39,578 bases of DNA, taken from the NCBI GenBank assembly GCA_016935735.1, contig JAFGQK010000073.1, positions 1 through 39,578 on the forward strand, in the 5' to 3' direction. Source of the DNA: Spirochaetales bacterium (GTDB lineage Bacteria > Spirochaetota > Spirochaetia > SZUA-6 > JAFGRV01). Each line of letters opens with the position of its first letter. Positions within the stretch are counted from its first letter, which is position 1. The notes under the pieces are model-generated. The model was not told the DNA's origin and ran no database searches. It saw only the letters and a list, made by a program, of their open reading frames with translations. Below are positions 7,168 through 16,392 of this stretch, piece by piece. A program made the position numbers and the translations under genes.

Positions 7168-9330
7168 TTATGGAGTGTTCGATTCCTTTCCAAAAAGTAC
7201 GGCAATGCTGTTTGCCTTAGAATGGTACAACTGCTGGTTTTCTAAAAGCTTTTCTTTGCCGGGATCAAGAAAATCGTCTCCATAATCAAATGATGTATCC
7301 ACGACCCTGTACCATCTCTTGCCTTTATATGCAGGAATATCAACATCAGTCGCCGAAGTTCCCCCATTCAGGATAAAGAAAAGATGATAATCACCCAGGT
7401 CAGAAGGAACCTCGCTCCCATCAATCTGATAACAGAGAAATTTCTGATCCGGGTCATTCCATCCAGGGGTTTTAAGGTGCTGGTCAAACCAGAGGATGTC
7501 CGGGACCGAATCTTTATCCTCATCGATTCCTTGATAGAACTTTTTTTTATAAAGGATGGAGTACCTTTTCCTGAATTCAATTGCCTTTTTAAAAAAATCA
7601 AAGATATCGTGATGTTGATGATACCGTTCCCAGTTAAACCAGTTTATTTCATTATCCTGACAGTAAGGATTATTGTTCCCCTGCTGGGTTCGCCGGATTT
7701 CATCCCCGCCCAGAACCATTGGGGTTCCAAGTGAAAAGAAGAGTAAACAGATACTGTTTTTTATCATCTGTTTCCTGAGCTTTTCTATCCCCGGATCGCC
7801 GGTCTCTCCTTCCGTGCCGCAATTCCAGGAATAGTTGTGGTCTGTCCCATCCCTGTTGTTTTCCCCGTTTTCCTTATTATGCTTTTCATTATAGGAATAA
7901 AGATCATTCAGCGTAAAACCGTCATGGCAGGTAATAAAGTTAATACTGTTATAGGGGTATTTTGTATGTATTTCATACATATCGGCAGAACCGGTAAGCC
8001 GCCAGGCAAGATCCTTTATCTGCCCTTTATCTCCACGGAGAAACCGTTTTACTGTTGTCCTGAACTTGTCATTCCACTCGGACCATTTCCTGGGGAAATT
8101 TCCTGCCTGGTACGTGGACATGTCCCATGGTTCTGCAATAAGCTTTACCCTGGATAATACCGGGTCCTGGTAGATTGCTTTGAAAAAAGCCGAATTCTTG
8201 TCATACACGCCATTTTCCCGGGCTAAAAGAGGGGCAAGGTCAAACCTGAATCCGTCTACCTGCATCACGTCTGTCCAGTACCGGAGAGAATCCATAATCA
8301 ACCGCAAGACCTGGGAATTTTCGCTGTTTATCGTATTGCCGCATCCGGTATCATTCACATAGGTACCCAGCGGTTCCCGGGGGGCACCGGTTAGGGTATA
8401 ATAAGTCGGATTATCAATGCCGCGAAAACATAAAGTAGGGCCGCGTTCGTCTCCTTCACAGGTGTGATTATACACAACATCTAAAATCACCTCGATACCA
8501 GCCCGGTGAAGTTCCCGGACCATGGTTTTAAATTCGGTCACCTGGCACCCGGGATACTCCCCTGTACTGTAACGCATTTCCGGGGCAAAAAAGCAGATGG
8601 TATTGTATCCCCAGTATTCATTCAGTCCCTGTTTTACCAGGTACTCCCCGGTATAGTACTGATGTACAGGAAGAAACTCTAACGCATTCACTCCAAGACT
8701 TTTCAGGTAAGGAATTTTTTCTATAAATCCCGGGTACGTTCCGGGATAACGGACACCCGATGACTGGTGCCGGGTAAAGCCCCGCACATGAACTTCGTAG
8801 ATAACCAGCTCTTCAAAGGGTATGCTGGGATGGTCTGTTCCCTGCCAGTCAAAAGCATCATCAACCACAATTGACTTTGGTGCGGTCAGGGTGTTGTCCC
8901 GGGTATCCATTTTTGCGGGGCTGCTCCCGGACGGGTCATAGCCGTAAAAGAGTCCACCCGGATTATACAGTGTGCCATTCAATGTTTTTGTATATGCCAG
9001 TGCCCTGGCATACGGATCTGCGAGAAGCTTGTGTTCATTAAAGCATAATCCCTGACCCGGCTTGTATGGTCCTTTTACCTTGTACCCATACAACTGGCCT
9101 TTTGAAATTCCGTATACAAAAACATGCCAGATTTTATCGGTGCACTGGTCCACTTTGATGATATCAGTCGGGTCTTTCCCCGGATGGGAAAAAAGGAGCA
9201 GGTATACCTCTTCTGCACTATTTGAGTAGAGGGCAAAGTTCACCCCTCCTGCACCGGGAGTAGCCCCGAGCGGGTTGTTCTCTCCTTTTGAACAGTTTAG
9301 TCTGGTGGAATGTTTTAAATCAAAACTCAT
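7168..9330 (-). CDS. glgX: Glycogen debranching enzyme (isoamylase type)
   Basis: A GH13 alpha-1,6-glucosidase of 720 residues that removes branches during glycogen breakdown. An N-terminal CBM48-like domain (about 15-110, PLGATPGAGGVNFALYS) precedes the catalytic barrel. The GH13 regions are visible: DVVYNH (284-289), DGFRFDLA with nucleophile Asp364, IAEPWD with acid/base Glu400, and TCHDG with His469-Asp470. Length and motifs match GlgX/TreX. The start lies 6 bases downstream of the tonB-like stop, so it appears to be the last gene of the exbB-exbD-tonB operon, although the function seems unrelated. There is no glycogen synthase or phosphorylase in the window. Confidence 0.95.
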   Translation of the reverse strand: MSFDLKHSTRLNCSKGENNPLGATPGAGGVNFALYSNSAEEVYLLLFSHPGKDPTDIIKVDQCTDKIWHVFVYGISKGQLYGYKVKGPYKPGQGLCFNEHKLLADPYARALAYTKTLNGTLYNPGGLFYGYDPSGSSPAKMDTRDNTLTAPKSIVVDDAFDWQGTDHPSIPFEELVIYEVHVRGFTRHQSSGVRYPGTYPGFIEKIPYLKSLGVNALEFLPVHQYYTGEYLVKQGLNEYWGYNTICFFAPEMRYSTGEYPGCQVTEFKTMVRELHRAGIEVILDVVYNHTCEGDERGPTLCFRGIDNPTYYTLTGAPREPLGTYVNDTGCGNTINSENSQVLRLIMDSLRYWTDVMQVDGFRFDLAPLLARENGVYDKNSAFFKAIYQDPVLSRVKLIAEPWDMSTYQAGNFPRKWSEWNDKFRTTVKRFLRGDKGQIKDLAWRLTGSADMYEIHTKYPYNSINFITCHDGFTLNDLYSYNEKHNKENGENNRDGTDHNYSWNCGTEGETGDPGIEKLRKQMIKNSICLLFFSLGTPMVLGGDEIRRTQQGNNNPYCQDNEINWFNWERYHQHHDIFDFFKKAIEFRKRYSILYKKKFYQGIDEDKDSVPDILWFDQHLKTPGWNDPDQKFLCYQIDGSEVPSDLGDYHLFFILNGGTSATDVDIPAYKGKRWYRVVDTSFDYGDDFLDPGKEKLLENQQLYHSKANSIAVLFGKESNTP

Positions 9331-9336
9331 TTATTA

Positions 9337-10248
9337 TTATCTTAAACCGATGACATAGGTAATTTCGCCACGTATATTCTTTGTCCCGGAAACCGGGGGA
9401 AATCTCCATTTTCTTAATGCTTCTATAATGCTGTTGTCAACATCCGTATGCCCGGAAGATTCCATTACACTGAGGGAGGTGAGGAATCCGTCCGGGGTAA
9501 GGAGAAAAGAGACCTTAACCCTTAATTTAAGACCCTGCCTGGATACCCAGTCGGGAATAACGGGTTCAAATGTTGTAACAGGTTTTCTGTCACGGCTGTC
9601 CTCCCATTCGATATGAGGTCCGCCGCTTTCTTCGGACGTTGCATCATCCTTTTTCGTTTTTCCGGTATCTGTTGAACCTTCCTTATCCGGATCCGTTTTA
9701 CCGGAGGAGCCCTCTTCCAGCAGTCTATCCAGTTCGGCAAGATTATCCTCTTCCAGAGCCGGGTCATACGGTGTTGGTGTCAAACCCGGTGTCGGCTGCG
9801 GTGTTTTGTCCGGAACCCCATCTTCTTTTCCCGCCTGCGTATCTTCTGCTTCCTTTTCATTTGCAGGATAGGAATCTGCATCATCCTTTACCGGGTTGAT
9901 TTCCGGTTCTGTCTGTTTGACATCCCGGTTTTTATTTTCACTGTCGTCTCTCTTCACTATGGAAGCTGAATCATCCTTTGTTTGTTTTTCTTTTTTATCC
10001 TGCTTTACATCGGGAACAGTCTTTTCTTCCTGCTTTTTTTCTTTCTCCTGGATTATTTCCCTCCGGGTGATTTCTTGTTCAAACTCATTCCCGATTTCCA
10101 GGTAAAGAGGTCCTGCATATTCCGGCGGGAGTTCCGGTTTGATATTCAGAAAAAAATGAAGCCCGGTAAAAAGAACCAGGTGGAGAACAGCTGCAATCCC
10201 AACACTTGCGAGAAATCTTTCCTGGTCTTTATGAGTGAGTTCCGCCAT
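9337..10248 (-). CDS. TonB-family energy transducer
   Basis: Protein of 303 residues with one N-terminal transmembrane helix (about 14-34, VGIAAVLHLVLFTGLHFF). A long, highly charged Lys/Glu/Asp periplasmic linker follows (about 60-215, with some Pro/Thr). The C-terminal TonB domain (about 225-303) has LKLRVKVSFLLTPDGFLTSL, SSGHTDVDNSIIEALRKWRFPP and a final YVIGLR. TonB-type proteins carry proton-motive energy from ExbB/ExbD to outer-membrane partners. It follows exbD by 3 bases and is clearly in the same operon. The linker is acidic/basic and not strictly Pro-Lys as in E. coli TonB, so it could equally act like TolA. Confidence 0.88.
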   Translation of the reverse strand: MAELTHKDQERFLASVGIAAVLHLVLFTGLHFFLNIKPELPPEYAGPLYLEIGNEFEQEITRREIIQEKEKKQEEKTVPDVKQDKKEKQTKDDSASIVKRDDSENKNRDVKQTEPEINPVKDDADSYPANEKEAEDTQAGKEDGVPDKTPQPTPGLTPTPYDPALEEDNLAELDRLLEEGSSGKTDPDKEGSTDTGKTKKDDATSEESGGPHIEWEDSRDRKPVTTFEPVIPDWVSRQGLKLRVKVSFLLTPDGFLTSLSVMESSGHTDVDNSIIEALRKWRFPPVSGTKNIRGEITYVIGLR

Positions 10249-10251
10249 TTT

Positions 10252-10659
10252 CTACTCTACCTGCCTGGTCCGGAGATTCGCACCCTTAAAACCGTTTTTA
10301 CGCAAAATATCAAGCACCTCTATCATCAATTGATACGAGATTGTCCTGTCACCCTCTATGACCACTGTTTTGACACGTTCCTTTTCTTCTGCGGGAATTT
10401 GAGCCAGGGTGTTTGACAGCCCGTCAAGATCATAGCTTTTCCCGTTCATTTCGATTTTTTCGCGGGAAGCTATAGTCACCACCAGCCTGGTCATGGCTAC
10501 CGGTTCCGAAGTCGAGGAACCGGGAAAAATGACACTGATACCGGGGTTTTCGATAAAAGTGGTCGCCACCATGAAAAAGATTACCAGTTGAAAAACCACA
10601 TCGATCATCGGCACCAGGTTCACATTCACTGTAGGTTTAAGACGCCGTCTGAACTGCAT
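10252..10659 (-). CDS. exbD: ExbD/TolR-family proton channel subunit
   Basis: Inner-membrane protein of 135 residues with the family layout: a basic N-terminus (RRRLKPTVNVNLVPMIDVVFQ), one TM helix (about 17-38, VIFFMVATTF) and a periplasmic domain. The Asp in PMIDVV is the conserved protonatable residue of the ExbD/TolR TM helix. AAAGGA precedes the ATG at good spacing. The gene is separated from exbB by a single base, and tonB follows. With exbB it would form the proton-driven motor that energises the TonB-like protein. TolR cannot be excluded on sequence alone. The absence of tolB or pal nearby favours ExbD. Confidence 0.9.
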   Translation of the reverse strand: MQFRRRLKPTVNVNLVPMIDVVFQLVIFFMVATTFIENPGISVIFPGSSTSEPVAMTRLVVTIASREKIEMNGKSYDLDGLSNTLAQIPAEEKERVKTVVIEGDRTISYQLMIEVLDILRKNGFKGANLRTRQVE

Positions 10660-10660
10660 G

Positions 10661-11269
10661 TTATTCCTTTCCCCCGAGAAGCAGAACGAGTTCGTTCACC
10701 TTATTTTCCAGCCGTATGATAATATGGTTTACCTTGTTTATCAGGTAATTATAGAAAATGAGTGCAGGAATGGATACGATGATCCCTGCTGCCGTGGAAA
10801 TAAGGGCTTCGGAAATTCCCTTTGCCAGTGCCTGATAGTTCCCGGCACCTTCGGGACCCCCCAGGACACCGAAGGCACTGATATTCCCGATTACGGTGCC
10901 AAGAAGACCGAGAAGGGGCGCCACATTGGCAACGGTGCCCAGTGCGGAAAGGAACCTTTCGAGTTTGGGAATCTCGAGGTTTGCAGCATCCATGATCGCG
11001 TCTTTAAGAACACGGTCATCATACTTCCTGTGCTCTATCCCTACTTTCATGAGGTTGGTAATGGGTGACGGATTATTCTCGCAGATTGAAAGGGCTTCAT
11101 CAAAATGCTTTTTCTCCAGGGTCAGGCGGAGTCTGTTAATCATCTTCACTTCATCCACCCGTATTTTCTTAAAGAAAATGAGTCTCTCGATGATAATTAC
11201 TACTGCAACCAGGGAGCACAGTAAAATAAAGGGCATTGTAATGCCGCCCTTGATAAAGATATCCAGCAT
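10661..11269 (-). CDS. exbB: MotA/TolQ/ExbB-family proton channel protein
   Basis: Protein of 202 residues with three hydrophobic segments: about 7-28, 95-125 and 140-165. The family signature is clear: FLSALGTVANVAPLLGLLGTV, then ALISTAAGIIVSIPALIFYNYL. The cytoplasmic loop between TM1 and TM2 is of ExbB length. A strong ribosome-binding site (AAGGAG, 6 bases before the ATG) supports the start at 11269. It lies 10 bases downstream of the barrel protein gene and one base before exbD, so the outer-membrane protein and its presumed energising complex share one transcript. Confidence 0.92.
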   Translation of the reverse strand: MLDIFIKGGITMPFILLCSLVAVVIIIERLIFFKKIRVDEVKMINRLRLTLEKKHFDEALSICENNPSPITNLMKVGIEHRKYDDRVLKDAIMDAANLEIPKLERFLSALGTVANVAPLLGLLGTVIGNISAFGVLGGPEGAGNYQALAKGISEALISTAAGIIVSIPALIFYNYLINKVNHIIIRLENKVNELVLLLGGKE

Positions 11270-11279
11270 GGAACACTCC

Positions 11280-12986
11280 TTAGAATGTAATGTGAACCTT
11301 TAAGGTTCCTCGTATCCCGGGTGATACATACGGTCCCCGCAATACTCTCCCGTTTTCCAGAAGCGGAGAGAAAAGATCGTACCCTTCACCAACAATCCTG
11401 ACATTATCCGATATTTTATAAAAGAGGGCAATATCAAATTCAGGAAATTCCAGAAGCCCGGTAATATCGGTTTTAAAAAGCAGGGAAAAGCTTCCCCCGA
11501 AATTGCCGTTTTCTTCTGCTGAAATGCCTTCAAACAGGGTTTCCAGCCAGGTAAAGGTCTTTTCCTCTCCAAAGAAGATATACCCGGTTGCTTCGAGGTT
11601 AAGGGAAAGCCACCTGGCAGCATTGATCCGCAATCCCGCCTCTGCCGAAGTTTTTATACTATCGGTAACAGGGAGAAGGGGAAAAAGCCCGGTGACCGGG
11701 TCCGGTATCATTTCTTCCTCTGATCCTGATGAATCAGATTCATATGGTGCATAGGGGTTATACCAGTAGACGAGAGAATTAATCGAAAACCCCAGACCCG
11801 CAGAGAGAATGAATAAGTCATTAAGGTTCAATTTCATACTCCCGTCCCCGTACCAGCCATGATTGTCGGGAAGGGCATTTAACCCGGAAAGCGGCGCGGG
11901 AAATCCCGTGTATTCAAAATCCTTCCACAAGGTAAAAAGATTATTCTCTTCCACCCGGTATCCCCCGGCAAGCCGGAATGAAAACGTCTTTTCGGGATTT
12001 GCAGAAAGGCTTATGTCAAAAGGGATAAGCCATGGGATATCGTTATTGTAAAAATATCCGGCATTCCCATTCAGGATAAAGGAGAGGGGTAATTCGATGC
12101 CAAAGTAAGCTTTAGCCAGGACCCGGTTGAGTTCATAATCCTTATCACCAAACAGATTCCTGTACCGGTATTCTGCGGAAATCCCGAATTTACCCGTCTT
12201 GAACAGAAACTCGCCGCCTAATGTGCCGCTTAAAAGAATCTCGGTAGGCGGATATGAAGCATTGAACTCCGGTACAGAGGCCCCGGTAAGACTCATGGAG
12301 GCAAGGGAACTGTTGACATCAGCAGAAATACGGAATTTTTCAAAAGGCATGAGAGAGAACATGACATTTCCTTCAACAAGACGTACAATATGTGAATAAT
12401 ACTGTTCCGATTGATCCTGTAGCCCCCGCTCGATTTCATGAAAATTCCCGGCAAGATCGAATTCCATTATACCGGGATTTCCTTTGATTGATCCCTCCAG
12501 GGAATCCTCCCGGAGGTTGTACCCTGTTCCTGCATCATGGAAAATAAAACCATCGAGCATTTCGTGGGAAAAAAGGAGTTTGTACCTCGGACTCTGTCCC
12601 AGTTTATAAAAAGATATCTCGCTTAAGATATTATTCACAGAACCCGCCCCGAGGAGTGCTTCTGCAACAAATGAATCATCAGACGTACTTTTTGTATTAT
12701 CAAACTCAGGGATGGAAATATCCGGTGACGGTTCTTTGACCTCCATCACCTCTTCCTCCGGGAGGGGTACTTCCCTTTCCGGGGGAAGGAGTTCATCTTC
12801 TTCCGGGAGCACGGCATCAATTGTTTCAATACTCAAATCCTCGATTTCCAGGAGAATCGAAGGAAGGACAATATCGGGATCAGACGGTTCGGAATCTGCA
12901 TCCTGTTCCTCCTGGCTGCATACAGGCCATATCAATACGGCAAGGAATATACACAACCACCATATCACTCTGTATATATAGTTCAT
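11280..12986 (-). CDS. Predicted outer-membrane beta-barrel protein
   Basis: A 568-residue exported protein. It has an N-terminal signal peptide (IYRVIWWLCIFLAVLIWPVCS; the C could make it a lipoprotein but the context is not typical). An acidic Pro/Glu-rich stretch (about 25-100) follows. The remainder consists of alternating hydrophobic and aromatic strands typical of a beta-barrel, ending in Phe (LKVHITF), the usual C-terminal BAM signal. No known family is recognised. GGAGGG precedes the ATG by 6 bases. The start codon overlaps the stop of the upstream TPR gene as ATGA, so the two are translationally coupled. It is plausibly the outer-membrane partner of the ExbB/ExbD/TonB complex encoded next. 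Confidence 0.8.
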   Translation of the reverse strand: MNYIYRVIWWLCIFLAVLIWPVCSQEEQDADSEPSDPDIVLPSILLEIEDLSIETIDAVLPEEDELLPPEREVPLPEEEVMEVKEPSPDISIPEFDNTKSTSDDSFVAEALLGAGSVNNILSEISFYKLGQSPRYKLLFSHEMLDGFIFHDAGTGYNLREDSLEGSIKGNPGIMEFDLAGNFHEIERGLQDQSEQYYSHIVRLVEGNVMFSLMPFEKFRISADVNSSLASMSLTGASVPEFNASYPPTEILLSGTLGGEFLFKTGKFGISAEYRYRNLFGDKDYELNRVLAKAYFGIELPLSFILNGNAGYFYNNDIPWLIPFDISLSANPEKTFSFRLAGGYRVEENNLFTLWKDFEYTGFPAPLSGLNALPDNHGWYGDGSMKLNLNDLFILSAGLGFSINSLVYWYNPYAPYESDSSGSEEEMIPDPVTGLFPLLPVTDSIKTSAEAGLRINAARWLSLNLEATGYIFFGEEKTFTWLETLFEGISAEENGNFGGSFSLLFKTDITGLLEFPEFDIALFYKISDNVRIVGEGYDLFSPLLENGRVLRGPYVSPGIRGTLKVHITF

Positions 12987-15901
12987 TCAAGTCCCTCCAG
13001 CAAACGCTTTCCCTCTTCTGCCCATTGAGACTGGGGGAAATTCTTCTTAAGCCTTTCCACGAGGTCCCGGACCTCCTGCGGTTTGCCGGCGAGCTTCATC
13101 ATCTCTGCTGCCTTGTAAAGGGAGAATGCCATAAGGTCCCTGTTTTTCGGATCGATAAGGGCCGCTTTCAGGAATTCGTTCCCTGCTTTAATGAAATCTT
13201 CCTTTATATAGAAGTACTCACCAATAAGAAACTGTGCCCGCGATGCGGTATCCGGGTCTTCCGTTTTTTCAACAACCTGCTTGAGGAGGGTGTATGCAAG
13301 ATCCTGTTTCCCTTTCTCCTGTTCATATAAGTATAATGTTGCAAGGGATAACAGCGCTTCACGGCCTTCGTGGGTCCGGGCACCTTTGTTCCGTTCGATC
13401 ATGACGGTAAGTTCCGCTTCCCTGTCGCTTAATCCCAGGATTTTGTACCGGAGTTCTTCCAGGGATGCTTCCGCATTCACCGCAGATGCCTCCCGTGGAT
13501 AGGCAGAAATGAGTTCAGAGTAAAGGGACAGGGCTTTTGAATATTCCCCGCTTTCTGCGTATACTTCCGCTGTTTTTTTCATGGCATTCGGACGGTAGGC
13601 GCTTTCCCTGTATTCTTTGATAATTTTTTCCCAGAGAAGAACAGCACCGAACTTTTCAGAGAGATGAAAGGAACAAAGTCCCCCCCAGTAAAGTGCTGCA
13701 TCGATAAGTGTGCCATTGGGATATTTAAGACGGTACTCGTAAAATGCATAACGGGCCTTTTCATAGAGTTTGGCAAGGAAATAAACCTCCCCCCGGCGGT
13801 AAAGGGCGTCCTCTACCAGTGTACTTCCGGGATATACCTGTGAAAGGGTAAGGTAAGCAGAAGCCGCAGTTTCCGTTTCATCCTGGTCTGCAAGAATTGT
13901 GGCATACTCGAAAAGGGCATCATCGGCAAATGCCGTTTTCTGCATCTTATTATAGATGAGTTTGAAAATTTCCTTTGCCTCGTCGGTTTTTTTCAGGTTT
14001 AAAAGACTCCTTGCCTGAAAAAAGAGGGCTTTTGCTTTGATTGATGCATCGGTATTCAATCCTGCAAGGGTGGAAAAATAGGTAACCGCTTTTTCATAAT
14101 TCCCACCACTGTAGGAGCACCAGCCCGCCAGGTAGAGAGCATCTGTCTTGAGTGCATGAGTGGTAAAATCCCGGATAATGACAGAAAAGAGATTTGTTGC
14201 CTGTTCGAACTTTCCGAGCCGGTAAAGAGACCATGCATGATAAAAGAGGGAATACGGCGCGATAAGTGAAAGGCCTGCTTTTTCAGCTTCTTTCACCTGG
14301 ATAAGGGAGAGATATGCGCCCGCATCCGCATACTCCTTTTTTACGATAAAGGAAAGCCCGCAGAGATACCTGGAAAGCAGAAAAGAACGGTTGTCTTTTT
14401 CCTTGAGCTGCGGGATTTTTCTGTCCAGTTCCCGGACTTCATCAATCACGCTATCGTAAATTTTCAAGGTGAAATACATCTTAAGGAGATCCACCCTTGC
14501 CCGGATGTCATCCGGGTATAATACGATGAATTGCTTTAAAACAGCAAGGGTATCCTGTGTCCTTCCCGATTTTCTATAAAGAAGTATTTGCAGTTTGAGA
14601 AAGTCCCTGTGATACGGCCCCGTGATAGAGCTTTCCAGGACACCTTTTGTAAGGAGCAGGGCATTTCCCGTATCACCCTGCCGGTAAAGGGAATAGGCAA
14701 GATAATATTCCGCATCGGGTTTCCGCGGATTCCGGGGATTCGAATCGAGAAACTCCCGGTAATACAGGGCAGCCTGTTTATAATCATTGAGCATCAGGGA
14801 AATGTCACCCAGCCTCAAGATAAAATCAGCCGGATATCCATTGTCCGGGGCACCGGACTTTTCATGAATATACCCGGAAAGTATATCCCATGCTTTCTGG
14901 TAGTTTTTCTGTTTTATATATATCTCTGAAAGATAGAGAGGGACTGACTCTTTTATCTCCTCTTTTTCCCTTATGTTCCATATCTTAAGAAAAAAATGTT
15001 CGGCAAGCCCGGGGTTGTTCTGTTTGTAATACTCGATTCCGATGTGGAGCCAGAAATCCGTAAGAAATTCATAAGACCCGGAAAACTTCTCCTCTGCAAT
15101 CCCGAGCAGTTTCTCCATTTCCCCGAAATTCCCCTCCTTTTGTGCAGCAAGAAAGAGTCTCTGGAAAGCCGAGGATGCAATTTCTGTGGACGCACCAGTG
15201 AGTTCCCTGTAGAGGATTTTTGCCTCATCCAGCCGGTTCAGGTGAAAAAGGGCTTCTGCCCGGTAAAAGTCGAGTTTTGTTTTTTCCGTTTCCGGGAGTA
15301 CCGGCAGATCCGGGTTTTGAGTAAGGGAAAGGATCGATTCGTACTTTTCCTGTTTCAGATAAATAAAAGCAAGAAGGACTAAAGCAGATGAAGTAATAAT
15401 TTGATCCTTATACTCTTTCATCACTATCTGCAATGTCGCTTCACCATCCCCATAATTTTCAAGGTAAATTTCAGATAACCCTTTATAAAAAAGCGCCTGG
15501 GCAGTACTTTCGCCCTTTTCACTCTTTTTCAGAAAGGATTCGAAACTGTTCACTGCACTGCCGTAATCTTTAAGGTAATAGAAATTCAAACCCGCCCAGA
15601 AGGGGAGGTAATCCAGGTACCGTGTAGCCCTGTACCGTGTCTCTATCCTTTTTAAAAGGGTGAGTGAATCCTGGTATTGTCCAAGCCTGTACATGCAAAC
15701 AGCACGCCGGTACTGGACATCCGGTACCAGGCTGGAAAGGGGAAAGGTTTTTACGAATTCATCATATGTCTCCATGGCTACGGAATAGTTTTTAGCAAAA
15801 TACCTGCTTTCTGCCAGGGAGTAGAGTTCACTTTCCGTGGTAAAAGCGAAAATCCATGCGGAGAGAAATAATAATACAAAAGTTGACAGTAAACATCTCA
15901 T
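12983..15901 (-). CDS. Large exported TPR-repeat protein
   Basis: A 972-residue protein made almost wholly of tetratricopeptide-like helical repeats. Repeated patterns such as A..LY..GWC.Y..G.YE.A...F and ALF..G......Y.EA...F occur throughout (for example YLAGWCSYSGGNYEKAVTYF and ALYWGGLCSFHLSEKFGAV). The ORF remains open to a GTG at 15943. I chose the ATG at 15901 because it gives a clean signal peptide (MRCLLSTFVLLFLSAWIFAF); an ATG at 15922 is an alternative. Periplasmic location is inferred. Repeat composition is like the YbgF/BamD/'outer membrane assembly' TPR group. It is the first gene of the six-gene operon that ends with glgX. It probably scaffolds the barrel and TonB complex. Confidence 0.88.
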   Translation of the reverse strand: MRCLLSTFVLLFLSAWIFAFTTESELYSLAESRYFAKNYSVAMETYDEFVKTFPLSSLVPDVQYRRAVCMYRLGQYQDSLTLLKRIETRYRATRYLDYLPFWAGLNFYYLKDYGSAVNSFESFLKKSEKGESTAQALFYKGLSEIYLENYGDGEATLQIVMKEYKDQIITSSALVLLAFIYLKQEKYESILSLTQNPDLPVLPETEKTKLDFYRAEALFHLNRLDEAKILYRELTGASTEIASSAFQRLFLAAQKEGNFGEMEKLLGIAEEKFSGSYEFLTDFWLHIGIEYYKQNNPGLAEHFFLKIWNIREKEEIKESVPLYLSEIYIKQKNYQKAWDILSGYIHEKSGAPDNGYPADFILRLGDISLMLNDYKQAALYYREFLDSNPRNPRKPDAEYYLAYSLYRQGDTGNALLLTKGVLESSITGPYHRDFLKLQILLYRKSGRTQDTLAVLKQFIVLYPDDIRARVDLLKMYFTLKIYDSVIDEVRELDRKIPQLKEKDNRSFLLSRYLCGLSFIVKKEYADAGAYLSLIQVKEAEKAGLSLIAPYSLFYHAWSLYRLGKFEQATNLFSVIIRDFTTHALKTDALYLAGWCSYSGGNYEKAVTYFSTLAGLNTDASIKAKALFFQARSLLNLKKTDEAKEIFKLIYNKMQKTAFADDALFEYATILADQDETETAASAYLTLSQVYPGSTLVEDALYRRGEVYFLAKLYEKARYAFYEYRLKYPNGTLIDAALYWGGLCSFHLSEKFGAVLLWEKIIKEYRESAYRPNAMKKTAEVYAESGEYSKALSLYSELISAYPREASAVNAEASLEELRYKILGLSDREAELTVMIERNKGARTHEGREALLSLATLYLYEQEKGKQDLAYTLLKQVVEKTEDPDTASRAQFLIGEYFYIKEDFIKAGNEFLKAALIDPKNRDLMAFSLYKAAEMMKLAGKPQEVRDLVERLKKNFPQSQWAEEGKRLLEGLE

Positions 15902-16043
15902 ATAACAATAAAGATACCCCATGTAAAGATTATTTTCAATCACCTGAATGGATGCAAAAATTATAATACTTTTTTCCTTTACAAAAAAATATAAATATGT
16001 TATTAATAAGTGTCGATATAAAAGTATACCTGTGCTATTATTG

Positions 16044-16057
16044 AACGCTAAAGCGTT
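16044..16057. repeat. Short palindrome, possible operator or hairpin
   Basis: AACGCT and AGCGTT flank a 2-base centre in the divergent region between the TPR operon and the small ORFs at 16066-16361. It could be a regulator site or a small hairpin. Nothing else identifies the binding protein. Confidence 0.3.
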
Positions 16058-16065
16058 GTTATTTT

Positions 16066-16116
16066 ATGAAAAATAATAGTAAAGCAGGTTCTAAAGCAGG
16101 TTCAGGTTGGATGTGA
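16066..16116 (+). CDS. 16-codon ORF built on a tandem repeat, possible leader peptide
   Basis: The frame encodes MKNNSKAGSKAGSGWM. Its core is a perfect 12-base tandem repeat, TAAAGCAGGTTC twice (16080-16091 and 16092-16103). Its final ATGTGA contains GTGA, so its stop overlaps a GTG that can start the next small ORF, which would couple them translationally. No clear ribosome-binding site precedes it. It may be a leader peptide or may be untranslated. Confidence 0.3.
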   Translation: MKNNSKAGSKAGSGWM

Positions 16117-16361
16117 GAACAATATCTACGTTACGAAAGTATTTTTTAAGAATGCAGGAAATTAAGAAGCTCCTTATTAGAAAAGCGGAAACAACTCATA
16201 AAAAGATCTATCCCTGTAAAGGGAAAAGCCGGCTCGATGACTGTTTTACTGTGGAAGGGTCGAAAATCATTTTCTGGTTCAATACCGAGGATTGTAATAC
16301 ACATACCCTGTCAGCACCTCTTTCTGAACTTTTGTCGGAAACCGCCATCCCCGTATCCTGA
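16113..16361 (+). CDS. Small hypothetical protein
   Basis: Unrecognised protein of up to 82 residues. Candidate starts are the TTG at 16107, the GTG at 16113 (which overlaps the upstream 16-codon ORF as GTGA) and the ATG at 16152. The N-terminus is basic (IKKLLIRKAETTHKKIYP). The C-terminus contains two Cys and an aromatic patch (FTVEGSKIIFWFNTEDCNTH). Codon use resembles that of the surrounding genes and no competing ORF covers it. It is convergent with the receiver-ATPase gene, 31 bases apart. Confidence 0.5.
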   Translation: MRTISTLRKYFLRMQEIKKLLIRKAETTHKKIYPCKGKSRLDDCFTVEGSKIIFWFNTEDCNTHTLSAPLSELLSETAIPVS

Positions 16362-16392
16362 AAAACGACAATACAACCCTCACGATTGTAAT

